DNA of 64,000 nucleotides from Haliscomenobacter sp040403615. Its GTDB lineage: Bacteria > Bacteroidota > Bacteroidia > Chitinophagales > Saprospiraceae. Numbering within the stretch: the stretch's first letter is position 1; each line of letters starts with the position of its first letter. The DNA lies in contig NZ_JBBAKG010000005.1 in the NCBI RefSeq assembly GCF_040403615.1, positions 67,674 to 131,673 on the forward strand. The letters run 5' to 3'. The translations under genes and the position numbers were made by a program. A model generated the notes under the pieces. It worked only from the letters and a program-made list of their open reading frames with translations. It made no database searches and was not told where the DNA came from. Below are positions 44,155-52,735 of this stretch, piece by piece.

Positions 44155-45366
44155 TCAACCTTTAATGGCCAATTGCTTCAAATCAGGGTGCTTGGAATTG
44201 GTTTTTGATGCCTTGGTCAAGTGTTCCATTGCTTTGGTAGGATTGCCCATGTCTTTGTAAATAAGTGCCAACTTGCGGTTAACATCAATGTTGTCAGGGC
44301 GAATTTCGTATTCTTTCAAAGCATATTTCAGCGCCTTATTCAGATCACCAACCAGTTTGGCGTAGATTTCGGCGTATTCGAGGTTCATATTGTGGCCATG
44401 CTCTTCATCGTCGGCCAGCATAGGCCAAATTTCTTGTACCGTATTTTTACAAGCCTCTTCCTTGCCTTCCAGTTTGTACAACTTGGCAAGGTTTTCATAA
44501 AAACTCACTTCAGGGATGATGCTCGCAGCTTCTTTCAATAAGCCTTCAGCCTCAGTGTACTTTTTGCGGGCGATGGCGATATCCGCCAATGCAGCAATAG
44601 CAAAGGGGTATTTAGGACGCTCTTGCAAAATGGTACGGTATTGGCCTTCGGCCTCGTCCAATTGGCCATATTGTTTGTACAAATTGCCGAGGGTCAAGCG
44701 AGCCCAGCAAGTTTGTTCTTGCCCAGGAAAACCTGCATCTACGGCAAGGTGCATGGCTTCAATGGCGCCAATTACATCCCCGTGAATTTCACGCAGGTAT
44801 GACACCCGAGCATAAGAGCGCAAATCCGGACGAATCGATACCATTTTATCCGCCATTTTTACTGCCTCATCATAATGGCCTAATTCTACGTTGGCATCCA
44901 CCAACACCCCATAATTCTGAGCATTGTAGGGGTTGAGTTTCATCGCTTCAGTACCCGTATTCAACGCATTCTTAAAGTCGTGTAGTGAAAGTTGTACTCC
45001 TGCTTTGGCCGCAAGGGTACGAAATTTCAGGTCTTTTGCCTGGCTAGCTTCTTCAAGGATAAAGTCGCACATCTTCAGTGCAGCAGGGTAATAATGGCCG
45101 TGTTCGCCAGTTATGCGGGCCTCATTGACGAAGACGTAAACCAGCTTTAAGGCAGATTCCAAATCTTTTGGATTGGCCAGTAATGCCTGCCGAGAAAGCC
45201 CATAAACACTTTGAACGTCTGACCATTCTTTGCCATTTTGAATGGCTTCATTGCGATCCAGCAACAAAGGGATGTCCTTGATGGTCAAATTTCCTTGATC
45301 AGCTTGCTTCTTGGCACAAGCAAATGGAAGGATCAGGAGAAGCAGGAGATAATAGATGCGGTACAT
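44155..45366 (-). CDS. TPR-repeat lipoprotein
   Basis: 403 residues. Signal with lipobox LLILPFACAKK, so the mature protein is lipid-anchored. The rest is a chain of TPR motifs (NAQNYGVLVDANVELGHYDE, LGNLYKQYGQLDEAEGQYR, NRKLALIYKDMGNPTKAMEH). TPR arrays bind other proteins. It is the last of three minus-strand genes after the two DUF4331 genes, with a hairpin in the 105-base gap, so it may be cotranscribed with them and act on the same surface process. Confidence 0.85.
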   Translation of the reverse strand: MYRIYYLLLLLILPFACAKKQADQGNLTIKDIPLLLDRNEAIQNGKEWSDVQSVYGLSRQALLANPKDLESALKLVYVFVNEARITGEHGHYYPAALKMCDFILEEASQAKDLKFRTLAAKAGVQLSLHDFKNALNTGTEAMKLNPYNAQNYGVLVDANVELGHYDEAVKMADKMVSIRPDLRSYARVSYLREIHGDVIGAIEAMHLAVDAGFPGQEQTCWARLTLGNLYKQYGQLDEAEGQYRTILQERPKYPFAIAALADIAIARKKYTEAEGLLKEAASIIPEVSFYENLAKLYKLEGKEEACKNTVQEIWPMLADDEEHGHNMNLEYAEIYAKLVGDLNKALKYALKEYEIRPDNIDVNRKLALIYKDMGNPTKAMEHLTKASKTNSKHPDLKQLAIKG

Positions 45367-45391
45367 GGTTGTTTGGTTGAAAAGTTGAAGC

Positions 45392-45454
45392 GTTGAAGCG
45401 TTGAAAAGACGAGCAGTGTTATTATCCTTGCCGTGCGCTTTTCAATGCTTCAAC
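45392..45454 (-). terminator. Hairpin between DUF4331 gene and TPR gene
   Basis: 17-base arms 45392-45408 (GTTGAAGCGTTGAAAAG) and 45438-45454 pair with one G-U. It could terminate or process the DUF4331 transcript. Confidence 0.5.
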
Positions 45455-45471
45455 CCTCCAGCTATTGATAT

Positions 45472-47514
45472 TTAATTGACTTTAATCAATTTTACATTTT
45501 GCAATACATTCCCGTTTTTATCAATTACGCGGGCAAAGTAAGTGCCATTGGCCAGGCCAAGCGGAAGCTTGCCTTGAACCGTATTTTCACCATCGTAAAG
45601 CGTACTAGAAGCAATGGATGCAATCTTACGGCCATTCAAATCGTACAAGTCGATTTGAATTTGGTTTGCACCTTGAGACTTGACATTGAACGTTACCTCC
45701 TCTTTAACCGGGTTTGGGAAAACCGCAGCAATCACTTGAGGCGTTTTGATCAACACGCTTTCGGTAGTGGATGCCTCAGCCAAAGTAGCATTTGAAACGA
45801 CTTCGGTTCCTCCGCATTTGCCGTCGCCAGCCCAAGGCAGCGCAACGTAAGGGAAAGAGGTTTTGAAGGAGATGTCGTTTTTCTCTACTCCTGTGGAATA
45901 AGACAACACATCGATCAGGTCTTGGCTAACCGGGTTTTTGCCGTCAAAATCATCGTACCACAAACCAATCGCGGCCAATACGACGCCAGACACTGCTTGC
46001 AATTCGATGCGGGTAACGTCATCCTCCAGGCGGCGACCATTGGGGAAGCCGTCCATGTTTGGGATAAACTGCAAACTACGGGTACCTTTGTAACTTGGAT
46101 GGGTCAAACCCAACACCGCTGCCTGAATCAATCCCATTGAACTGAAACGAGGATCTGAACGACGGGTTGGCGGTACTGCCATGTTCAAGCGCAACATGTC
46201 GCCACCATTGGGCAAAAAGTTGTTGATGAAAGGCTTACCTGGCGCCAGGGGATTTCCGCCTTTGCCCGTTGCCAATTGGTATGGGGGGAGGTTCGGAGCA
46301 CCCGTGTGGAAGATCGGCCAAAGATCGACGGAGCGGGCTTTTCCTGGGCCAGGCAGCAACAATGTACCAAACACCTTATCATCCAACGCTGTTCCATTCA
46401 ACGCAGGATTACCTTTCAAGCCATAAAGGCCGTCTTTGCCGTAGCCAAAGTCAAAAGCACCGAGTGACTTGCGTTGGATGCGCAATTGCTTCAAAGCAGG
46501 TACAGCTGTACCAAACAAAGCATCGTCCATGTACAATGCCAACTCTGGGTTGTAAAATGAATTGTCCAAAACAGTATCCGCAAGTTCCTGGTAAGGAGTA
46601 AGTGCATTCCAATAATCTTTGTAACCAATTGGAATCACCGCTTCGTTGGTCAGTGGCATACCCAGGCGGGATACTTGCACCCAATCGCCAGAATGGGTTT
46701 CTTTGCCTTTGGACAGGGTACGCAATTTGGGACGGCTGGCCGAAGCCCAAACGCCAATTACATAATCAGGATCCAGGATGTTTTTGGGCAAAAAGAAAGC
46801 CCCTTTTTTGAGCAGCGTACTAATTGGTATTTGAATGGCAATGGTGCTTACGTTGAAGCATTTTACGCCATCACGGGCCTTAGCACCTTGACGTGGCGCA
46901 TCGCCGAGGTCAAAAATTCCACCCAAATCCACGAAGAAAGGATCGTCGGCTGGGCCGCAGAATATCTTCTCACCTGTAGAAGTCTTGGTAATGGCATTAT
47001 CAACCAGGTCGGAATAACGGGCATTCAAGCCTACCGCACTGCTGATGGAACGAGATCCAACGTTGTTGGGTGGTACAATGCCGTTTTTCACCAGTATCTG
47101 GAAGCTTTTGCCACCATCGATGCTGCGCTCCAAAGTGTAAGTCGCTTTCAAGTTTTGCTTGCCCAGGCGGATGTTGAAGAACGTAGTCGGATCTTCATTT
47201 ACCAACTTGAAGGTGAAGCGGTAAGTGATTTCGTCGCCAGGAATGGCCGCATTGTTGTCAATGTGGATTTCATAGCGTACGTTTTCACCAAAGTTGTAGT
47301 AGTTGGGGCCACCCTGAGGCAATTGCAGTGGCACATAGTTTGCAATGATTGTGATCATGTTGGGATCATCCGGGCTGCGGAAGGCGTACAAATCGGTGTT
47401 GTCCGCCAAAGGATCGTCCGCAATCAGCGGGGCTTCCCGGTGGCTGGAGGCAAACAGCGAGACGCTGATGGCCAGCAGGGATAGACAGAATATGGATTTA
47501 AAAAAGTTTTTCAT
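45472..47514 (-). CDS. DUF4331 protein with T9SS type-A sorting domain
   Basis: 680 residues. Signal peptide (IFCLSLLAISVSLFAS) then the DUF4331 start SSHREAPLIADDPLADNTDL. The body matches the next upstream gene almost residue for residue (for example KSLGAFDFGYGKDGLYGLKG, GKARSVDLWPIFHTGAPNL). The last 80 residues are a T9SS sorting domain (AAVFPNPVKEEVTFNV, then GLANGTYFARVIDKNGNV) that the paralogue lacks. DUF4331 has no assigned activity; the protein should be exported across the outer membrane. Confidence 0.9.
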   Translation of the reverse strand: MKNFFKSIFCLSLLAISVSLFASSHREAPLIADDPLADNTDLYAFRSPDDPNMITIIANYVPLQLPQGGPNYYNFGENVRYEIHIDNNAAIPGDEITYRFTFKLVNEDPTTFFNIRLGKQNLKATYTLERSIDGGKSFQILVKNGIVPPNNVGSRSISSAVGLNARYSDLVDNAITKTSTGEKIFCGPADDPFFVDLGGIFDLGDAPRQGAKARDGVKCFNVSTIAIQIPISTLLKKGAFFLPKNILDPDYVIGVWASASRPKLRTLSKGKETHSGDWVQVSRLGMPLTNEAVIPIGYKDYWNALTPYQELADTVLDNSFYNPELALYMDDALFGTAVPALKQLRIQRKSLGAFDFGYGKDGLYGLKGNPALNGTALDDKVFGTLLLPGPGKARSVDLWPIFHTGAPNLPPYQLATGKGGNPLAPGKPFINNFLPNGGDMLRLNMAVPPTRRSDPRFSSMGLIQAAVLGLTHPSYKGTRSLQFIPNMDGFPNGRRLEDDVTRIELQAVSGVVLAAIGLWYDDFDGKNPVSQDLIDVLSYSTGVEKNDISFKTSFPYVALPWAGDGKCGGTEVVSNATLAEASTTESVLIKTPQVIAAVFPNPVKEEVTFNVKSQGANQIQIDLYDLNGRKIASIASSTLYDGENTVQGKLPLGLANGTYFARVIDKNGNVLQNVKLIKVN

Positions 47515-47529
47515 GGTTGTTTTTTATCG

Positions 47530-47652
47530 CACGAAATGGATTCGTGGGGTGATGATTTCACGAATAAATTCGTGAGGTGATGATGTTGGCCTCTCCCACG
47601 AATGAATTCGTGGGGTGGTGATCCATGTGCCTCCCACGTCTAAAGTCGTGGG
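47530..47652. repeat. Four REP-like hairpins between DUF4331 paralogues
   Basis: Palindromes at 47530-47548, 47557-47576, 47595-47615 and 47633-47652 share the form CCCACGAATGAATTCGTGGG with variations, each followed by GGTGATGAT-like bases. Placement between two genes of one operon suggests mRNA stability control or a REP family mobilised by a RAYT-type transposase (inference). Confidence 0.7.
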
Positions 47653-47663
47653 TTGGGGCGGTG

Positions 47664-49373
47664 TTAATTGGTTTCGGTTCCTGCCCAAGGGGTTGCTACG
47701 TAGGGAAAGGAAGTTTGGAATGCCTTGTCGTTCTGATCTACGCCAGTGCTGTAAGTCAGTACATTCAACAATTGCTGCGTGACTGGGCTGCCTCCGGTTT
47801 TGAAATCGTCGTACCACAAGCCTATCGCGGCAAGCACTACGCCAGAAACAGCTTGCAATTCAATGCGGGTTACGTCATCTTCCAGGCGGCGACCATTGGG
47901 GAAGCCATCCATATTGGGGATGAATTGCAATGCTGCAGATTTGTTGTAAGCAGGATCGGTGAGTCCCAATACAGCAGCTTGTACCAAGCCCAATGCATTG
48001 AAATCAGCACTGGTACGGCTGGTAATGGGCACGGCCATGTTCAGGCGCAACATATCACCGCCGTTGGGCAGGAAGTTGTTGATGAATGGTTTGCCAGCGG
48101 CCAATGGGTTGCCATTTTTGCCCGTAGCCAATTGGTAAGGGGCAAGGTTGGGCGCTCCCGTATGAAAGATAGGCCAAAGGTCAACTGAGCGTGCTTTACC
48201 AGGGCCAGGCAACAACAGCGTGCCAAAAATCTTGTCGTCCAGGGCAGTACCTGCCAGGGCTGGATTGCCTTTCAGGCCAAAAAGACCGTCTTTGCCGTAG
48301 CCAAAGTCAAATGCACCCAGAGACTTACGCTGAATGCGCAGCTTTTTAAATGCCGGAACGGCACCACCAAAGCGGGAATCGTCCATGTACAAGGCAAGTT
48401 CTGGATTGTAGAAGTACTCGTCCAAAACCACATCTGCCAATTCGTCGTAAGGAGTGATGGAGTTCCAGTAGTCCTTCATGCCAATCGGAATCACTACTTC
48501 GTTGGTCAGTGGCATACCCAGGCGAGAAACCTGAACCCAATCTCCTTCTTCAGTAGAGGCACTGCCATCCACTTTGAGGGTACGTAGGGTACGGCGGCTG
48601 GCGGAAGCCCACACGCCAATCACATAATCTGCATCCAAAATGTTGCGAGGCTGGGCAGGAGCACCTGCTTTGAGCAAAGCTGCAATGGGTACTTGAATGG
48701 CGATGCTGTGCACATTGTACTGGCCAATGCCATCTCGTACTTTCTGACCATTTTGACGAGGCAAATTACCCAGGTCAAACACACCACCCAAATCCACAAA
48801 GAATGGATCGTCTACTGGGCCACAAAACACCGTTTCGCCGCTGCTGCTGTTCTGGATTCCCTTTTGCATCAGGGAAGCGTAAGTCGTGTTCAATCCAGCC
48901 GCGCCGCTGATGGAACGTGGCCCAATGTTGACTGGAGGCACGTAACCATTGTTCAGTACAACCTGGAAAGTTTTTCCACCATCGATGCTGCGTTCCATCG
49001 TGTAGGTGGTTTTGAGGTTTTGTTTACCCAAACGAATGTTGAAAAAGGTGGTGGGATCCTCGTTCACGCGCTTGAAGGTAAAGCGGTACACGATCTCGTC
49101 GCCTGGTTTGGAGGCATCGTTATCGATGTGGATTTCGTAGCGGATGTTCTCACCAAACGTGTTGTAGTTTGGCCCGCCATGTGGCAGTTCCGCTGGAATG
49201 TAGTTGGCAATAATCGTGATGGTGTTTGGCTTGTCCGGGCTCCGGAAAGCATACACATCCGTATTATCCGCCAGTGGATCGTTGGCAATCAAGGGTGCCT
49301 CGCGGTGGCTGGAAGCCATGGCAAAACACGACGCCAGTACGAAGAGTAGGGATAAGATGGAATAACGTCGCAT
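47664..49373 (-). CDS. DUF4331 protein, no T9SS domain
   Basis: 569 residues with signal peptide (LSLLFVLASCFAMASS; the Cys is inside the signal) and SSHREAPLIANDPLADN. It is a close tandem paralogue of the downstream gene but ends at YVATPWAGTETN, just where the paralogue goes on into its sorting domain. Without a sorting domain it should stay in the periplasm, while its sister is exported. First gene of the minus-strand trio. The 316-base gap upstream holds the hairpin at 49623 and no gene. Confidence 0.9.
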   Translation of the reverse strand: MRRYSILSLLFVLASCFAMASSHREAPLIANDPLADNTDVYAFRSPDKPNTITIIANYIPAELPHGGPNYNTFGENIRYEIHIDNDASKPGDEIVYRFTFKRVNEDPTTFFNIRLGKQNLKTTYTMERSIDGGKTFQVVLNNGYVPPVNIGPRSISGAAGLNTTYASLMQKGIQNSSSGETVFCGPVDDPFFVDLGGVFDLGNLPRQNGQKVRDGIGQYNVHSIAIQVPIAALLKAGAPAQPRNILDADYVIGVWASASRRTLRTLKVDGSASTEEGDWVQVSRLGMPLTNEVVIPIGMKDYWNSITPYDELADVVLDEYFYNPELALYMDDSRFGGAVPAFKKLRIQRKSLGAFDFGYGKDGLFGLKGNPALAGTALDDKIFGTLLLPGPGKARSVDLWPIFHTGAPNLAPYQLATGKNGNPLAAGKPFINNFLPNGGDMLRLNMAVPITSRTSADFNALGLVQAAVLGLTDPAYNKSAALQFIPNMDGFPNGRRLEDDVTRIELQAVSGVVLAAIGLWYDDFKTGGSPVTQQLLNVLTYSTGVDQNDKAFQTSFPYVATPWAGTETN

Positions 49374-49622
49374 AATAGGTTATGGTTAAAAAATGATGAA
49401 TACGCGGTTTTTTAGTTTCCTCTGAACATAAGATTGGCATCCAGCAGCAGGTGCGAATTGCGCTGTGACAAATGCCGAACCATAAGAAAAAAGGAAGACG
49501 TACTTTAAGATAAGCAGTCTGTTAAGGAATAAAACCGTTTCCTAATATGAGATACGAAGGGAAGGAATAAATTGGATTTATCAGAATTGATTTTTTTTAA
49601 AAAAAAAACTGCGCTGCTTTTT

Positions 49623-49662
49623 GGGGCGATAAAAAAATAAGTATTCATTTTTTTATCGCCCC
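49623..49662. repeat. GGGGC-type short hairpin repeat
   Basis: GGGGCGATAAAAAA at 49623 pairs with the complementary right end at 49649-49662 around a short loop. It follows the stop of the minus-strand oxidoreductase gene and can act as its terminator. Ends match the larger element at 51102. Confidence 0.7.
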
Positions 49663-49689
49663 ACTATTTTGTACCTGAGTTCTTTCGGT

Positions 49690-51057
49690 TTATACCTTTT
49701 CCGGGTTCGGGTGTATCCAGGGTTTGCGGTAAGGGCGCTGAAGCAAAGCATTGGCCTCTTTGTCGCCGATGATCTGTCGTTTGCTTGGATTATAAACCAG
49801 TTCCCGCCCGGTTTGCATGGACAGATTGGCCAAGATGCAACTGGCAGTAGAGATATGCCCTTCCTCTATATCGGCCACTGGCCGGCTTTTTTTGTCGATG
49901 GCTTCCAGGAAATTGAGCATGTGCAAACGGGTTGCCGGAGCAGCATTCAATTCAATGCGTTCTTCGGTCAGGTCTTCGGGGTATTTTTCTTTTTCGTACA
50001 CCACATCCATGTGGATTTTTTGCCCATCACCATCTGGAATAAAATCATAGCGCATGGTACTGGCAATCAGGGTTCCTTTTTCTCCATAAATGGTAAATGA
50101 CCAGGGGTAATCTGGGTTGGATGATGTACCCCAACTGCGGTGCTGCCATACGCAATTCAATTCATCGTACTTGAAAACAGCAGTCTGCGTATCAGCAATA
50201 TTGGATTTGCCTTCTTTTTGCACGTAAATTCCTCCAGTCGATTCGATGGATTTGGGCCAGCCCAAATGCAGCATCCAGCGGACGGTATCAAACATGTGTA
50301 CGCACATGTCCCCCATGATGCCGTTGCCATATTCCATAAACGTACGCCACCAGCGAATGTGGGGCAATCCATCGTAAGGGCGCATGGGCGCAGGGCCAGT
50401 CCACATTTCGTAGTCAAAAAAATCTGGAACGGGTTCAACCGGTGGATTGCCGTTGTTGCGCATGTGGTAGTAGCAACACATTTCTACGTGTGATACTTTA
50501 CCCAACAGTCCAGCATCTACAATGTTTTTTTTGGCATCGATAAGGTGAGGGGTACTTTTGCGCTGAGTACCCACTTGTACCACCCGATTGTATTTGCGGG
50601 CGGCGGCAACCATCGCTTCGCCTTCCATCACATCTACACTAATGGGCTTTTGCACATACACGTTGGCGCCAGCTTTAATTGCTTCGATGGCTTGCAGGGC
50701 ATGCCAATGATCGGGTGTGCCGATCAAAACGATGTCCAGCTGATTTTCGGCCAGCATCTTGCGGTAGTCGCCATATAGCTTTGGCGTTTTACCCGATTTT
50801 TGGCGTTGACTAACCAGCTTGGCGGCTGCGTTCAACATATTTTTGTCTACATCACAAAGGGCGATTACCTCAACTGGCACGACCTGGATCAAGCGAAACA
50901 AATCACTTTTGCCGTACCAACCTGCGCCAATTAGTCCTACCCGCAAAGGAGCGAGCGGGTTGATCAAATCGATGCCGTATAAGCCTAGGCTGTTGAGCGC
51001 AAGCGTTGCGGCCGCACCTTTCAGAAAATGTCTGCGATTGATGTTGAAGGTTTCCAT
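49690..51057 (-). CDS. Gfo/Idh/MocA-family oxidoreductase with Tat signal
   Basis: 455 residues from the ATG at 51057, chosen because NINRRHFLKGAAATLALN is a twin-arginine signal; the frame runs 32 codons further back inside a repeat element. The Rossmann motif is VGLIGAGWYGKSDL, then VIALCDVDK, GTPDHWHALQAIEAIKAG and the catalytic VQKPISVDVMEG (Lys of the EKP-type motif, here QKP). It is probably a periplasmic NAD(P)-linked sugar oxidoreductase or a hydrolase-like relative. The substrate is unknown. Divergent from the AGE epimerase gene. Confidence 0.9.
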   Translation of the reverse strand: METFNINRRHFLKGAAATLALNSLGLYGIDLINPLAPLRVGLIGAGWYGKSDLFRLIQVVPVEVIALCDVDKNMLNAAAKLVSQRQKSGKTPKLYGDYRKMLAENQLDIVLIGTPDHWHALQAIEAIKAGANVYVQKPISVDVMEGEAMVAAARKYNRVVQVGTQRKSTPHLIDAKKNIVDAGLLGKVSHVEMCCYYHMRNNGNPPVEPVPDFFDYEMWTGPAPMRPYDGLPHIRWWRTFMEYGNGIMGDMCVHMFDTVRWMLHLGWPKSIESTGGIYVQKEGKSNIADTQTAVFKYDELNCVWQHRSWGTSSNPDYPWSFTIYGEKGTLIASTMRYDFIPDGDGQKIHMDVVYEKEKYPEDLTEERIELNAAPATRLHMLNFLEAIDKKSRPVADIEEGHISTASCILANLSMQTGRELVYNPSKRQIIGDKEANALLQRPYRKPWIHPNPEKV

Positions 51058-51101
51058 AGGTATAGGATTGATGTTTAAAAACCTGGATCGAGCTATGTAG
51101 T

Positions 51102-51217
51102 GGGGCAAAAATAAGTGATCATTTTTCCTGAGCCAAAGGATTAGATAAGACACTTGAAATGAAACGTTTACTTATCTTATCCTCTGGCAAAATGATCACT
51201 TATTTTTTTATCGCCCC
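51102..51217. repeat. 116-base palindromic element with conserved loop
   Basis: Ends GGGGC...AAAAATAAGTGATCATTTT and its complement enclose an inner stem, 51138-51149 with 51171-51182, and a 21-base loop containing CACTTGAAATGAAACGTT. The loop matches the 31653 element except one base, while the stems differ. It lies in the divergent region between the oxidoreductase and epimerase genes. Confidence 0.8.
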
Positions 51218-51310
51218 TGTGGTCAATTGTACTTCCCAATGTAGGAAAAACTTCGCCCCTTTGGAAAGGTATGGAGATAAAAAACTTCTGCTTATCTTAC
51301 CAGTAAGTTT

Positions 51311-51342
51311 GACTCAAATTACATCCCGATTTTTCTGCGTTA
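51311..51342 (+). repeat. Shortened derivative of the 31653-type element
   Basis: GACTCAAATTACATCCCGAT runs straight into TTTTTCTGCGTTA, that is, the left end of the 31653 element joined to its right tip with the central stem missing. It lies 20 bases before the epimerase ATG. Confidence 0.55.
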
Positions 51343-51361
51343 GTAATTAACCACTCTGCCC

Positions 51362-52717
51362 ATGCGCGTCCAACATCTATTTGCCCTTATCGCTTTGGCT
51401 CTCTTTCTGATTCAATGCAAAACGCCTGAGGTCGCCACCTCACCAGAGCGACTGGCCTTGGCAGACACGCTCGAAAATCGACTCAAAACCAATTTGGTGG
51501 AGGTTTGGTATCCTGCCGCGATTGATCAGGAATATGGAGGATACCTTTCTACATTCGATGCCAATTTCAAGCCCGTTGGCAATCAGGACAAAATGATCGT
51601 CTCCCAAGCCCGGCATCTTTGGAACAATTCCAAAGCCGCCCAGCATTGGTCCAGTGAAAAAAAATACCGCGACTTTGCCCAGCATGGCTTTGTTTTTCTA
51701 AAAGACAAAATGTGGGACAAGACCCACGGTGGATTCTTTTGGCAGGTAGATCGCGCTGGCGTACCTCGTGATTCTTCCAAAACGGCTTATGGCAATGCTT
51801 TTGGCTTGTATGCCGTATCGGCTTACTACCTGAGCAGCAAAGACCCGGCGGCACTGGCCTTGGCCAAAAAATCCTTTGAATGGTTGGAGCGATACAGCCA
51901 TGATCCGGTATACAAAGGCTATTACCAGCACCTGAGCAATAGAGGTGTGCACCAAAACAGAATACCTACCACACCTTCTACTTCTGAATTGGGCTACAAA
52001 GACCAAAACAGCTCCATCCATCTTTTGGAAGCGTTTACGGAATTGTACCAAATCTGGCCAGATCCTCTGGTCAAAGCCCGACTCGAAGAAATGCTCTTCC
52101 TGATTCGGGACAAAATCGTGAATGAAAAAGGGAACCTGATCTTGTTTTTTCAACCGGACTGGACTCCGGTGTCTTTTCGAGACTCCAGCCGGGCCAGTAT
52201 CCTGCGCCACCACAACCTCGATCACGTATCTTGGGGACACGACATCGAAACAGCGTACCTGCTGATGGAAGCTTCGCACATCGCTGGCATCAAGCACGAT
52301 ACCGCCACCTGGCGCATCGCCAAAAAAATGACCGATCAATGCCTGACCCTGGGCTGGGATAATGCAGTAGGTGGTTTTTACGACGAAGGCTATTACTTCA
52401 AAACCGACGGGAACAAAATCACAATAACCCAAGACACCAAAAATTGGTGGACGCAGGCCGAAGCACTGAATACACTGCTCATCATGACAGATCTTTATCC
52501 GCTTGATCCGTTGAATTATGATGCGAAGTTCAAAAAGCAATGGGCCTATATCGATACCTACTTGATCGACCACAAAAACGGAGAATGGTACGACAGCGGC
52601 CTCGACAAAGACCCAGAAAGTGCAACCCGCAACAAAGGCCATATCTGGAAAGCGGGTTATCACCAGTACCGATCTCTAGAGAACTGTATTGCGCGATTGA
52701 GAGAAACAATCCATTAA
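51362..52717 (+). CDS. AGE-family sugar 2-epimerase, exported lipoprotein
   Basis: 451 residues. Signal with lipobox LALFLIQCKTPE. The (alpha/alpha)6 barrel family is shown by VSQARHLWNNSKAAQHW, HGGFFWQVDRAGVPRD, NSSIHLLEAFTELYQ, HDIETAYLLMEASH and WWTQAEALNTLL, with the conserved His residues of the active site. It fits cellobiose/mannobiose 2-epimerases or N-acylglucosamine epimerases; the sequence looks closer to the disaccharide group (inference). A lipid-anchored periplasmic form is somewhat unusual for this family. Confidence 0.85.
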   Translation: MRVQHLFALIALALFLIQCKTPEVATSPERLALADTLENRLKTNLVEVWYPAAIDQEYGGYLSTFDANFKPVGNQDKMIVSQARHLWNNSKAAQHWSSEKKYRDFAQHGFVFLKDKMWDKTHGGFFWQVDRAGVPRDSSKTAYGNAFGLYAVSAYYLSSKDPAALALAKKSFEWLERYSHDPVYKGYYQHLSNRGVHQNRIPTTPSTSELGYKDQNSSIHLLEAFTELYQIWPDPLVKARLEEMLFLIRDKIVNEKGNLILFFQPDWTPVSFRDSSRASILRHHNLDHVSWGHDIETAYLLMEASHIAGIKHDTATWRIAKKMTDQCLTLGWDNAVGGFYDEGYYFKTDGNKITITQDTKNWWTQAEALNTLLIMTDLYPLDPLNYDAKFKKQWAYIDTYLIDHKNGEWYDSGLDKDPESATRNKGHIWKAGYHQYRSLENCIARLRETIH

Positions 52718-52735
52718 CACTGGAGATCGAGTGGA

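Noticed and set aside
46675..47484. 269-codon open frame on the plus strand
   Set aside because: Antisense to the DUF4331 gene; the paralogue gene shows a similar mirror frame at 48693, as expected from shared sequence, not from a second gene.
47530..47652. CRISPR array
   Set aside because: Units are palindromes of about 20 bases with unequal short spacing and no true spacers; REP-like hairpins fit better.
51698..52663. 321-codon open frame on the minus strand
   Set aside because: Antisense to the AGE epimerase gene with no recognisable domain.
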